In this document: positions 17,708 through 26,114 of the stretch, piece by piece
Numbering within the stretch: position 1 is the first letter of the stretch
Layout of the letters: the number at the start of each line of letters is the position of its first letter
Assembly: GCF_030317115.1 (NCBI RefSeq)
Contig: NZ_JASZYF010000020.1
Coordinates: 43,625 to 107,624 of the forward strand
DNA length: 64,000 nt
From: Variovorax gracilis
GTDB taxonomy: Bacteria; Pseudomonadota; Gammaproteobacteria; Burkholderiales; Burkholderiaceae_C
Reading direction: 5' to 3'
The notes under the pieces: generated by a model
What the model saw: only the letters and a program-made list of their open reading frames with translations
What the model was told of the DNA's origin: nothing
Database searches by the model: none
Made by a program: the position numbers and the translations under genes

Positions 17708-18958
17708 TCAACGGCGCCGAGCCGGCGCAGTCTCTTCGAGGAGCAGAGCAACGACCAGTCCCACCACGAGCGCGATCGCGGCAAGATGCATGATGTACTG
17801 GATGCCGTAGTGGTGCGCCACGTAGCCGGCGATCACGGGCGCTATGCCTCCGCCGAAGATCTCGCCGGTGCCGATGACGATGCCCGAGGCGGTGGACATG
17901 AGCGTGGCCGGAACCGACTCGGCGCTGATCGGCCCGACGGTCAGGCAGATCATGCTGAAGATGAAGAAAAGCGTCGCGGCCAGGCTCGTGAAGAGCGCGA
18001 GGGGCTCAGGCCCGGCATGCATCAGGAAGTACAGGCCGACGCCGGCACCGACGACCGAAATGATCATCACAGGCTTGCGGCCGAGTCGATCCGACAAAGC
18101 CGGCATCACCAAAGTGCCGAGCGTGCCGCCGAAGCCGATGGCTGAAAGCACATAGCCCATCTGTTCGAGCGTCAGGTGCAGGTAGTCGATCAGGTAGCTG
18201 GGCAGCAAGGCGCTGAGCACCACGAGGTTGGTCAGCCAGCACAGCATGCCGATCATGTTGAGCGGAATGTTGCGGTACTTGAAGACGTCGCTCCACGGAT
18301 GAATGGCCGCATCCTGGGTGGCGGTGTGCGCTGCGGCCGACTTCGGGTCGGGATCGCGAAGCCCGCGGTAGAGCAGATGCGCCACGGCGAGACCCGGAAT
18401 GGAGACCATGGCGAAGATCCAGTGCCACTCCACGACTTTCAACAGTTGCGTGACCAGGATCGGCGCGATGCCCAGGCCGAACAGTGGCAAGGCCGCCTGC
18501 TGAATCCCGACGTTCATCCCCTGGCGACTCGGCTTGGACGCGTCGATGGTGGCGACGATGCTGGCCGGCGTGTAGGCCCCTTCGGCCACACCCATCAGCG
18601 CACGGATGATCATCAGGCTTCCGACACCGGCAGCGAGCCCGCTGAGGCCGGCCAGCAGCGAGAAGACGACGATCGCAGGAATGATCACCTTGCGATGACC
18701 GAGACGATCGGAGAGGTTGCCCATGAAGAGCGCAGCCACGCCCCAGGCGATGGCGAGGACGCCGGTGATCTGGCCGAGGTCCTGATAGTCGAGATTCAGC
18801 TCCTTCGAGATCACCGGGAACAGCGGCAGGATCATGAAGCGGTCGATGCCGACCAGGCCGAAGCCGAGGCACAACAGGGTGACGGTCTTCCATTCGTAGC
18901 CCCAGCTCCTGTGCGGGGCTGGACGGCTCACGGGTTGCGCAGCGATGTATGTGTTCAT
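17708..18958 (-). CDS. MFS transporter, aromatic acid:H+ symporter-like
   Basis: 416 aa with the hydrophobicity of a 12-helix MFS protein. The start at 18958 has AGGAGA upstream. Motif A appears as GNLSDRLGHRKVIIPA after the second helix, and GFGLVGIDRFMILPLFPVIS in helix 1 has an acidic residue typical of aromatic acid/H+ symporters. Transcribed with the MhpA-like hydroxylase (35 bp gap), the extradiol dioxygenase and the FAH hydrolase, so it probably imports the aromatic substrate of that pathway. Confidence 0.88.
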   Translation of the reverse strand: MNTYIAAQPVSRPAPHRSWGYEWKTVTLLCLGFGLVGIDRFMILPLFPVISKELNLDYQDLGQITGVLAIAWGVAALFMGNLSDRLGHRKVIIPAIVVFSLLAGLSGLAAGVGSLMIIRALMGVAEGAYTPASIVATIDASKPSRQGMNVGIQQAALPLFGLGIAPILVTQLLKVVEWHWIFAMVSIPGLAVAHLLYRGLRDPDPKSAAAHTATQDAAIHPWSDVFKYRNIPLNMIGMLCWLTNLVVLSALLPSYLIDYLHLTLEQMGYVLSAIGFGGTLGTLVMPALSDRLGRKPVMIISVVGAGVGLYFLMHAGPEPLALFTSLAATLFFIFSMICLTVGPISAESVPATLMSTASGIVIGTGEIFGGGIAPVIAGYVAHHYGIQYIMHLAAIALVVGLVVALLLEETAPARRR

Positions 18959-18993
18959 GGGTCGTCTCCTGGGGTATCGAGGTGAGCGCGCTT

Positions 18994-20643
18994 TCAGGCG
19001 TGAATGGCAAGTGGCTCGTCGGCTTGCGCCGGCGCCTCGGCCGGCACGCCATCCAGTCGCACGCCGTGACTCCGCAGGTCCGCGGCGAGGTCGTCGACCA
19101 GCGCGTTGACCTCATTGGCGTTGTCGATCGCGCCGTACAGGTAGAAGTCCGGCCGCACGAGCATGGTGTCGATGCCGTGTTGCGTCATGTACGGGATGTA
19201 CTTGTCGTCCAGGTCGACCAACACCCCCGCGCTCGCCGTCGTGCCGCGCGCAGCGACCTGCACGCGCTTCGCGCCGAGCTTGTCGAGGAAGGCGCGCTGC
19301 CTTGCACCGAGCAACGCCTCGGCCGCGCCGCTGCGCGACACCAGCACGAAGCCCAGGCCGGCCAGGTCGTCGAATCGCCCTTCGCGATCACCGCACTGCA
19401 CCCTGCCGTGCGGGCTGAGCAAGCCGGCCGGCGCCCGCACCGTTCCATCGACACTGCGGTGGAGGATGCCATCCGTCAGGCTCGGAAAAGCCGGCGGCGG
19501 CGGCGCCTCGCCGCTGAAGAAGGCCTGGTCGCGCTCTGCCGCCTTGGCCGCATCCGGAATGCAGATGACCTTGCCGAGGTACATCGACAGGTCGATCACA
19601 TCGCTCACATGCGGGCGACGCTCGGGCTGGTAGGTGTCGAGCAGGCGGTCGTCGGCCTTGCCATCGAGGACCAGGTTCAGTTTCCACGCGAGGTTCCAGT
19701 CGTCGCGCAATCCGGCACACATCCCCTGCCCCATGAAAGGCGGCATCACGTGCGCCGCGTCGCCGGCGATCAGCATGCGGCCCTTGCGCCAGGTGTTCGC
19801 GAGCAGCGAGCGGAAGGTGTACACCTTGTGCCGGACGATCGTGGCCTGGTCCGGCTTGACCCAGGGCGCAAGCAGATCCCAAGCGACCTGCTCGTGCTCG
19901 AGGTCCTCGCGCGTCTCATGCGGCAGGCGCATGAACTCCCAGCGCCGGAAGTAGCGACCGTCCTTGATGCCGGCGGGCACGATCGTCGTCGGGCGCGCCG
20001 GGTTGCACCACTGCGCTGCGGGCGGAATGTCGAGCGTCACGCCCTCGTTGGGGAGCACGTCGATCACGAGCCAGTCGGCCTCGAAGCCGCGGTCTTCCTG
20101 GGTCGACCCGATCGCCTGGCGCACCAGACTGTTGGCACCGTCCGCCCCGATCAGGTATTTCGCGCGCACCGTGCGGCGTTCGTCGGTTTCGAAGTCGCGC
20201 ACTACCAGCTCGACATAGTCCGGCGTCTCGGTCGCTTCGATGGCTTCCCAGCCGAGGTTGAGTTCGACGTTCGGGCACGCTTGCACGACGTCCTCGAACA
20301 TCTTCTCCAGCGTGGGCTGGTGCACGAAGTTGACCTCAGGCCCGCCGGAGATCGATTCGGACTCCCAATCGATGGCCAGGAGTTCCTTCCAGTCGGCATT
20401 GAACCAGCGGTACATCGGCCCCTTGTGGCTGACGGCCGGCAGGTCCTGACTCATGCCCAGGGCGGACAGCACACGGTACAGCTCGTGGTCGATGCACACC
20501 GCGCGAGGCAGTGCGAAGCGGACCTTCCAGCGTTCGAATACGGCCACGCTGCGCCCCTGGCGCGCCAGCGCAAGGGCCATGATTTCGCTGACCGGGCCGT
20601 AGCCGATCTGGACAACGTCGTAGAGGGGGATTTGTGCGCTCAT
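18994..20643 (-). CDS. FAD-dependent aromatic hydroxylase, MhpA-like
   Basis: 549 aa from the ATG at 20643. Class A flavoprotein monooxygenase: YDVVQIGYGPVSEIMALALA near residue 8 binds the ADP part of FAD, KYLIGADGANSLVRQAIG near 170 is the DG motif, and GRMLIAGDAAHVMPPFMGQG near 290 is the GD motif that contacts the flavin ribityl chain. The length and the C-terminal thioredoxin-like region fit 3-(3-hydroxyphenyl)propionate hydroxylase (MhpA) and related resorcinol or phenol hydroxylases. It would hydroxylate a monophenol to a catechol for the dioxygenase encoded just upstream. True substrate unknown. Confidence 0.88.
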   Translation of the reverse strand: MSAQIPLYDVVQIGYGPVSEIMALALARQGRSVAVFERWKVRFALPRAVCIDHELYRVLSALGMSQDLPAVSHKGPMYRWFNADWKELLAIDWESESISGGPEVNFVHQPTLEKMFEDVVQACPNVELNLGWEAIEATETPDYVELVVRDFETDERRTVRAKYLIGADGANSLVRQAIGSTQEDRGFEADWLVIDVLPNEGVTLDIPPAAQWCNPARPTTIVPAGIKDGRYFRRWEFMRLPHETREDLEHEQVAWDLLAPWVKPDQATIVRHKVYTFRSLLANTWRKGRMLIAGDAAHVMPPFMGQGMCAGLRDDWNLAWKLNLVLDGKADDRLLDTYQPERRPHVSDVIDLSMYLGKVICIPDAAKAAERDQAFFSGEAPPPPAFPSLTDGILHRSVDGTVRAPAGLLSPHGRVQCGDREGRFDDLAGLGFVLVSRSGAAEALLGARQRAFLDKLGAKRVQVAARGTTASAGVLVDLDDKYIPYMTQHGIDTMLVRPDFYLYGAIDNANEVNALVDDLAADLRSHGVRLDGVPAEAPAQADEPLAIHA

Positions 20644-20683
20644 GGTGTGCTCCTGTGTTTGTGCGGGGTCGATGGATCGGTGC

Positions 20684-21631
20684 TCAGCGGTTCGCGAGTT
20701 CGTGGTTGAAGATGAAGTCCTCGGGCAGCTCGGGGCCCCAGACATAGAGGGAGTCCTCGCCCGGGTGGTCCGCCGAAGGCCACTCGTTGTCGGGTGCAAC
20801 GAAATCGATGTCGTAGGAGTACTCGGCGTAGCTGCCCCAAGGGTCGCGCACGTAGCGGAAGTAGTTGGAGCCCAGCACATGTCGCCCAATGCCCCAGCCT
20901 TGCGGATAGCCGGCTTGCGCCATCTGCTGCGTGCCGATGCCGACGGCATCGATCGACGGCACGCACCAGCTGCTGTGGTGCAAGCCACGGCCTTCGGATT
21001 TCGCCAGCGCGATGAGGTGGTGGTCGCTGCCGTGCGGGCTGTGCAGAAAGGCGATCACGGAACCTGACTTGTCCGAAAGCCGCAGGCCCAGCACGTCCTC
21101 ATAGAACCGGCGTGCACGATCCACGTCAGCGCTGAACAACAGGATGTGCGAGAGATAGAGGGGTCGCGTCGGTTGCGCCTTGCTGCGGCTAGGGGAGCGA
21201 CCCACGTTTGCGCTCTCCGGAGGGATTTCCCTGGGGGACGGCTGCGAGGGCGAGCTTTTGGCAGCGATGCGCAATTGCACCGCAAGCTCATCCGGCCCTT
21301 GAATCCAAATGCCTTCCGTGCCTGCGTTAAAGGGCGGTGCGATGCGTTCGATCCCTTGCTCCGCCAGGCGGCACTCGAAGCGAGGCAGATCATCTGCGTG
21401 GATACCGAGGCTGAGCCAAAGCAAGCGCTTGGTCTGGCCCCGGACGATGCGGGCCCAGCGATGCGGATGGCCGAAGGTATGGAGCGCAAGTGCTTCACCT
21501 TCCTCGCGCACATCCAGGCCGAAGCTGGAATAGAAGTGCCGCGCCTCCCCGAGGTCCGGCACGCTGAAGACGAATTCGTCGACCGAGTGCACAGCCAGCA
21601 AGGGTTCGCGCTCGCCTTGGTTCAGAGTCAT
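20684..21631 (-). CDS. type I extradiol (VOC) catechol dioxygenase
   Basis: 315 aa from the ATG at 21631 with AAGGAG upstream. Two VOC domains: the N-terminal one (VDEFVFSVPDLGEARHFYSS) lacks the metal His, while the C-terminal one supplies the Fe ligands with LYLSHILLFSADVDRARRFY, GLHHSSWCVPSID and the late Glu in SYAEYSYDID. This is the usual division in 2,3-dihydroxybiphenyl-type dioxygenases. The linker between domains is unusual, rich in Ser and Pro (SPSQPSPREIPPES, then VGRSPSRSKAQPTR). It would open the catechol ring made by the MhpA-like enzyme, giving a substrate for the FAH-family protein. Confidence 0.87.
   Translation of the reverse strand: MTLNQGEREPLLAVHSVDEFVFSVPDLGEARHFYSSFGLDVREEGEALALHTFGHPHRWARIVRGQTKRLLWLSLGIHADDLPRFECRLAEQGIERIAPPFNAGTEGIWIQGPDELAVQLRIAAKSSPSQPSPREIPPESANVGRSPSRSKAQPTRPLYLSHILLFSADVDRARRFYEDVLGLRLSDKSGSVIAFLHSPHGSDHHLIALAKSEGRGLHHSSWCVPSIDAVGIGTQQMAQAGYPQGWGIGRHVLGSNYFRYVRDPWGSYAEYSYDIDFVAPDNEWPSADHPGEDSLYVWGPELPEDFIFNHELANR
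21150..21262. repeat. candidate in-frame repeat element inside the dioxygenase linker
   Basis: The inter-domain linker of the dioxygenase (about 36 residues, 21150-21262) is rich in Ser, Pro and Arg and unlike the family. The minus strand reads segments such as CCAGGGAAATCCCTCCGG and GTGGGTCGCTCCCC. In-frame REP-like palindromic insertions in proteobacteria often encode P-S-P-R-E-like strings of this kind. The 12-mer AGGGATTTCCCT in it recurs at 22658-22669 upstream of the TetR gene. Only these two copies were noticed, so the repeat status is tentative. Confidence 0.35.
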
Positions 21632-21723
21632 CGTTATCTCCTTGTATTCGGGCAAGGCTCCGCCCGCGACCGTGCGGTGCACGGCCTTGTCTCTCGTTGG
21701 AAATCGCGTCCGACCGCGGAGGG

Positions 21724-22563
21724 TCAGATCACTCGCTGGCGCTGGGTGCCGAGTGGGCCGGCACTGAGCGTCATGACATCGCCGCGCCGCAGGAAAACAG
21801 GATTCGGCTTGACGCCGAGGCCGACGCCTTCCGGCGTGCCGGTGATCACCACGTCGCCCGGCAGGAGGGTCATGAACTGGCTGAGGTACGAGACGATCTC
21901 GGCGACCGGAAAGATCATGTCGGCCGTGTTGCTGCGCTGCCGGGTCTCGCCATTGACTGCCAGTTCGAGCGGGATCCCTTGCGGGTCGGGAAGTTCGTCG
22001 CTGGTCACGAGCCACGGGCCGATCGGGCCGAAGCCGTCGAAGCTCTTGCCCTTGCCCCATTGGCCGTTGCGCTTGATCTGCCAGTCACGCTCTGAAACGT
22101 CGTTCGCCAGGCAGTAGCCGGCCACGTGCGAAAGAGCGTCGGCGACCGAGACCTTCTTCGCCTGGGTGCCAATCACGAACCCGAGTTCGATCTCCCAATC
22201 ACCCGCTTCCGAGCCTTCCGGCAGTTCCACGTCGTCGTTCGGGCCAGCCAGTGAGGTCAGCGCCTTGGTGAAGACCACCGGCTCCTTGGGAATCTCGAGA
22301 CCGGATTCAGCCGCGTGCTTGCGGTAGTTGAGCCCGATCGCGACAAATTGCCGGGTGCCGGCGACCGGGGCGCCGAGCCGGGTACCTGCGGGCACCAGCG
22401 GCATGCGGCTCAGATTGATCGCCTTCAAAGCCTCGAGCTTCGCGGGCGACATCCAATCGGGCGTGAAGTCGGGAACGAGGAGCGAGAGGTCTCGCACTTG
22501 ACCGTCAGCGTCAAGTGCTCCGGGTTTTTCCGCCCCGATGGGGCCATGGCGTAGCAGCTTCAT
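21724..22563 (-). CDS. fumarylacetoacetate hydrolase-family protein
   Basis: 279 aa from the ATG at 22563. The FAH fold is shown by FVAIGLNYRKHAAESGLEIP near residue 75, the metal-binding carboxylates in AGDWEIELGFVIG near 125, then GFGPIGPWLVTSDELPDPQG near 180 and VITGTPEGVGLG near 250. Members split or isomerise the acyl-pyruvate products of ring cleavage. In this operon it most likely processes the ring-opened product of the extradiol dioxygenase. It is the first gene of the minus-strand operon and is separated from the dioxygenase gene by 92 bp. Confidence 0.9.
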   Translation of the reverse strand: MKLLRHGPIGAEKPGALDADGQVRDLSLLVPDFTPDWMSPAKLEALKAINLSRMPLVPAGTRLGAPVAGTRQFVAIGLNYRKHAAESGLEIPKEPVVFTKALTSLAGPNDDVELPEGSEAGDWEIELGFVIGTQAKKVSVADALSHVAGYCLANDVSERDWQIKRNGQWGKGKSFDGFGPIGPWLVTSDELPDPQGIPLELAVNGETRQRSNTADMIFPVAEIVSYLSQFMTLLPGDVVITGTPEGVGLGVKPNPVFLRRGDVMTLSAGPLGTQRQRVI

Positions 22564-22586
22564 GGTGTTTGCCTTCCGTGTTGATT

Positions 22587-22601
22587 TAGACTGTTTGTCT
22601 A
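22587..22601. promoter_or_regulatory. TetR-type operator candidate TAGAC-N5-GTCTA
   Basis: TAGAC TGTTT GTCTA is a perfect inverted repeat 24-38 bp upstream of the FAH gene start, in the intergenic region shared with the divergent TetR gene at 22723. Size and position suit a TetR-family operator overlapping the leader or promoter of the degradation operon. Confidence 0.6.
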
Positions 22602-22619
22602 GAATGAACTTTATCCGTT

Positions 22620-22635
22620 TTGACGATTTCGTCAA
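22620..22635. promoter_or_regulatory. second palindrome TTGACGA-TT-TCGTCAA
   Basis: A perfect 16-bp palindrome with 7-bp arms. Its left arm contains a TTGAC-like -35 element, so binding here could block a promoter. Immediately after it, CAATATGACA occurs twice (22633-22642 and 22650-22659, 17 bp apart). It may be a second operator or a site for another factor. Confidence 0.5.
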
Positions 22636-22722
22636 TATGACAAGAAGAGCAATATGACAGGGATTTCCCTAGGTTGCAGCTGCGAACATTCGGGGCATGT
22701 GCCTCGTGTACGCTCGACACCG

Positions 22723-23535
22723 ATGACTGAACTACCCAATGAATCGAAGGTCGAAGACCACCGCGTCAGGGTCGGTGCGCAACGCCGCGAGAAAACCCGT
22801 TTGCGTCTGCTTGAAAGCGCCCTGGCGGTATTCACCGAAAAGGGGCCGGACGTCGCCGTCATCGACGACTTCATCGCTGCCGCAGGCGTGTCGCGCGGCA
22901 CCTTCTACAACCACTTCAAGACCACCAACGAACTGCTGCTCGCGCTCGCCACCGCCATGAGCGATGAAGTGCTGCAGATCGTCGATCCACTGGTGCTTCA
23001 CCTGGACGATCCGGTCGAACGCTTTGCCGCGGGCACGCGCCTGTACATGCAGATGGCCTTGCGCTACCCGGTCTGGGGCAGCTTCATCACGCAGGTCGGA
23101 ACACGCATCGCCACGCGGGGGCAGTTGATCGACATCTATCTCACGCGCGATCTGGAACTTGCCAAGGGCAAGAACCGCCTCACGGTGGACAACGTGCGCG
23201 TTGCACGCGACATCGTGCTCGGCGCGATCTTCTATGGCATCGAGACGATGCTGACCGAGCCCACGCTCGCGAACCATCCGGAGCTCATCCTGCAAAGCGT
23301 TCTGGTCGGCTTTGGCCTCACGCCTGCGGAAGCCGGCCGCATTGCCTTCATGCCGCTTGAGATACCAGGCGCGGTGGAAGGCCCGATCTTCTCGGGCCTC
23401 AAAGCCAGTCCAAAGAGATCAGGATCGAGCGCTAGACGACAACCCACGTCCGGGCATGTCCCGAACCAGCCGACGGAGCACGCCGAAGCCAATGTCAGCT
23501 CTCGCCCTCAGCGGAAGCTGGCGGCAAGAAGCTGA
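22723..23535 (+). CDS. TetR-family transcriptional regulator
   Basis: 270 aa from the ATG at 22723. The N-terminal helix-turn-helix reads RLRLLESALAVFTEKGPDV, IDDFIAAAGVSRGTFYNHFK. An all-helical ligand domain follows. The last 50 residues (SPKRSGSSARRQPTSGH and on) are polar, low-complexity and atypical, which may reflect fusion of the reading frame into downstream sequence after loss of the original stop; TetR proteins usually end near residue 210. Divergent from the MhpA-type operon, which it probably represses until an aromatic intermediate binds. Confidence 0.88.
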   Translation: MTELPNESKVEDHRVRVGAQRREKTRLRLLESALAVFTEKGPDVAVIDDFIAAAGVSRGTFYNHFKTTNELLLALATAMSDEVLQIVDPLVLHLDDPVERFAAGTRLYMQMALRYPVWGSFITQVGTRIATRGQLIDIYLTRDLELAKGKNRLTVDNVRVARDIVLGAIFYGIETMLTEPTLANHPELILQSVLVGFGLTPAEAGRIAFMPLEIPGAVEGPIFSGLKASPKRSGSSARRQPTSGHVPNQPTEHAEANVSSRPQRKLAARS

Positions 23536-23565
23536 GTGTCGGCGGCGGGCCCCGACCGCGTTCAA

Positions 23566-23730
23566 TCAGCTCTCGGGCATCAGCTCTTCTACGACTTGGT
23601 CAACGCTGAAACTTGCGGAGCGAGCCCGTGGTGGAAATTCGTTGAAGCTCTCGAGCCAGTGCGCAAGCAGGGGCGGTGCGGTGTAGAGCAGAAAGTCTTG
23701 CTCCATGAACCAGTCGTTGTACTTGATGCT
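23566..23730 (-). pseudogene. 3' remnant of an arylsulfatase gene
   Basis: The minus strand from 23730 to the TGA at 23566-23568 encodes 54 residues, KYNDWFMEQDFLLYTAPPLL and then SFNEFPPRARSASFSVDQVV, ending LMPES. By eye about 42 of 53 residues match the C-terminus of the intact sulfatase encoded at 35650-37161. The remnant starts directly after the TAA of the HMG-CoA lyase gene, so the breakpoint is at 23730/23731. No start codon or catalytic part remains. It shows that a second sulfatase gene once stood here. Confidence 0.8.
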
Positions 23731-24642
23731 TTACGTTGCGCGATGGGTGGCGCCGCCCGACATCGCTCGTGCGACGCGCGATGAAGTTTCCCGCGACAGC
23801 GCCGAGCTGATGAACGAACCGGCCTCGATCAGCTTCTGCAGGTCGATGCCCGTGTCGTAGCCAAGGCTCTGGAGAAGGTAGACAACGTCTTCAGTCGCCA
23901 CGTTCCCGGAGGCGCCAAGCGCATAAGGGCAGCCGCCAAGGCCCGATACCGAGCTGTCGAAAGTGCGCACGCCCATCTCCAGCGACGCAACGATATTCGC
24001 CACGGCCATGCTGTACGTGTCGTGGTAGTGGCCGGCCAGCTGCGCAGCGGGGATCCTCCGGATGCACGCCTCGAGCACGAGCCGCGTGGTGTTCGGATTG
24101 CCACGACCGATCGTGTCGCCAAGCGAGATCTCGTAGCAGCCCATCTCGCTCATGATCACGGCGACCTCGGCGACCTTCTCCGGCGCGATCTGACCTTCGT
24201 AGGGGCAGCCCAGAACGCAGGACACATAGCCGCGCACGCGAAGCTTGTTCTCGCGGGCGACCTCGATCACGGAGCGGAACCGCTCCAGGCTCTCCCGGAC
24301 CGAGCAATTGATGTTGCGCTGAGAAAAGGATTCGGAGGCCGCCCCGAATACGGCCACCTCTTCGCATCCCGCAGCCATCGCGGCCTCGAGGCCCTTCAGG
24401 TTGGGCGCGAGCGCGCTGTAGTGCACGCCAGCCGCACGCGGAACACATCGCATCACCTCCGCGCTACCCGCCATTTGCGGCACCCACTTGGGCGACACGA
24501 ACGAGGTCGCCTCGATGTGGGTCACGCCAGCGGCGACCAGGCGCTCGACCAAGCCCACCTTCGTGTCCACGTCGATGGGCTGCTGTTCGTTCTGAAGCCC
24601 GTCGCGCGGTCCGACTTCGACGATCTTGATGAACTCGTTCAT
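23731..24642 (-). CDS. mvaB: hydroxymethylglutaryl-CoA lyase
   Basis: 303 aa from the ATG at 24642 with AAGGAA upstream. IKIVEVGPRDGLQNE near residue 5 holds the metal/substrate residues, GHYHDTYSMAVAN near 232 supplies two metal-binding His, and GLGGCPYALGASGNVATEDV near 262 is the HMG-CoA lyase active-site Cys loop. It cleaves HMG-CoA to acetoacetate and acetyl-CoA. Together with the degradative HMG-CoA reductase in the same operon it completes mevalonate catabolism, as in Pseudomonas mevalonii mvaAB. Leucine degradation is the alternative role but no MCC genes are nearby. Confidence 0.93.
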   Translation of the reverse strand: MNEFIKIVEVGPRDGLQNEQQPIDVDTKVGLVERLVAAGVTHIEATSFVSPKWVPQMAGSAEVMRCVPRAAGVHYSALAPNLKGLEAAMAAGCEEVAVFGAASESFSQRNINCSVRESLERFRSVIEVARENKLRVRGYVSCVLGCPYEGQIAPEKVAEVAVIMSEMGCYEISLGDTIGRGNPNTTRLVLEACIRRIPAAQLAGHYHDTYSMAVANIVASLEMGVRTFDSSVSGLGGCPYALGASGNVATEDVVYLLQSLGYDTGIDLQKLIEAGSFISSALSRETSSRVARAMSGGATHRAT

Positions 24643-24725
24643 GTCACTTTCCTTGGTCGCCGCAGCGGTGCGCTCTATGTGGGAAGAGAGGGTGCTGCCC
24701 TTGGCATGCCCTTCGTTTCGGGGCG

Positions 24726-26114
24726 TCAGGCGAACAGCTTGATCAGTGCCGGCACTGTGAGCACCGCCGTGTAGTAGCCCATGAACTGGACTCCGGAGTT
24801 GAAGCCCAGGATCCGGGAAAGCAGACCGCCCACCAGGCCCATGGTCATGATCACCAGCAGGCCGAGGAACTGGCCCTCCCAGATGCTGATGACGAAGATC
24901 AGGCCAATGAAGGTGGCGATGATGGCTTCGTGGCTCACCTTGCGCGAGACGAACAGCGCAGCGCGCCGCGCGAAGTTCATGGCGAATGGATAAGACACGA
25001 TTGCGGCGAGCGCTACAGCCAGCAGGCCGTAGCCCAGGAATTCCCAATGGCTCAACAGGTCATGCAGGTTGTGGCTTGTGCCAGCGACGGAATCGACAGT
25101 GAACCGCGGTGGTGCATTGAAGAGAGGGGCTGCCGGACCCGCTGCCACAGGGCTCAACGGAAGGCCGAACGCGATGAGCGGAATCAGCGCCTCGGCAATG
25201 TAGGTGGCCTCCGTGACGCCGTTGCGTGCCGCGAGAACCGTCGTGAGGCGGTGATACGCGTGCTTGATTCGTGAACCCACCAGTTCACCGAGCACCACGG
25301 TCATGGCTACAGGACTGAACACGAAGGTCGCGCTCGACACCGTGGCCGTTGCCATCGTCCAGCCGGTCTGCTTGCGATCCAGTACCTTGAACGGATTCGG
25401 GAAGTAGCCTGACCAGCCCTTCACGTCCGGCGCAAGTTGGAACGTGCGGGGACTTTCCCGCTTCATGCGGGTGCGGTCGGCGGGCGAGATCACCGAGAAA
25501 AGATCAGCGACCAGAGGGCCAATGGCGATGCCGAGGAAGTAGCTGATGCTCAGCTTGACGTTGTACTTCGCCGTGAGCGTCTGCAGCGCGATGATGAGCA
25601 CAACGAAGGGCACCAGGAGCGCCACGGATGCCCACCGGCCACCCGAGAAATAGGCGATCAGCACGGCAGCGGCAACGAAGATCCAGGGGGCGGCCTTGGT
25701 GATCGTCGGGCCGAAGGGCGCGAGCATGACGGCAAACAGGACGGCCAGCGGCACCGCGATGAACGCGGCAATGATGGCGCCCGAGACCATCTTTCGGAGT
25801 GCGATATGCGGCACGCCCAAGTTGCGCAGGACGTTGGCATCCTGGAGCAACGGCGTGGCCATCGTGTCGCCGGGTATTCCCAGCAGCGCGGTGGGGACGG
25901 CGTGCGTCATGTGCTTTGCCACTGCACCGGCCAGGAAGAACGTGAAGACACCCTCGGGCGGAACGCCCAGCAGGACGACCAGCAGGGTCAGAGGCGCCAG
26001 GGTCGTTGTTTCATCGGTTCCTGAAACCAGGCCGATCGCCGCGAACACGACGGCGCCAATGAGGCCCATCACGCCGGCGTAAAAGATTTGGCTGAGAAGT
26101 GCGGGATCCATCAT
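24726..26114 (-). CDS. TctA-like permease, candidate mevalonate importer
   Basis: 462 aa, strongly hydrophobic, about ten or more membrane segments. The N-terminal region GAVVFAAIGLVSGTDETTTLAP and VPTALLGIPGDTMATPLL resemble the conserved glycine/proline signatures of TctA, the large permease of tripartite tricarboxylate transporters. It is slightly shorter than the usual 500 residues. The start overlaps the stop of the small membrane protein gene (ATGA), so the two are co-translated. Lying between the HMG-CoA reductase and lyase genes, it is the obvious candidate for uptake of mevalonate; this is inference from context. Confidence 0.75.
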   Translation of the reverse strand: MMDPALLSQIFYAGVMGLIGAVVFAAIGLVSGTDETTTLAPLTLLVVLLGVPPEGVFTFFLAGAVAKHMTHAVPTALLGIPGDTMATPLLQDANVLRNLGVPHIALRKMVSGAIIAAFIAVPLAVLFAVMLAPFGPTITKAAPWIFVAAAVLIAYFSGGRWASVALLVPFVVLIIALQTLTAKYNVKLSISYFLGIAIGPLVADLFSVISPADRTRMKRESPRTFQLAPDVKGWSGYFPNPFKVLDRKQTGWTMATATVSSATFVFSPVAMTVVLGELVGSRIKHAYHRLTTVLAARNGVTEATYIAEALIPLIAFGLPLSPVAAGPAAPLFNAPPRFTVDSVAGTSHNLHDLLSHWEFLGYGLLAVALAAIVSYPFAMNFARRAALFVSRKVSHEAIIATFIGLIFVISIWEGQFLGLLVIMTMGLVGGLLSRILGFNSGVQFMGYYTAVLTVPALIKLFA

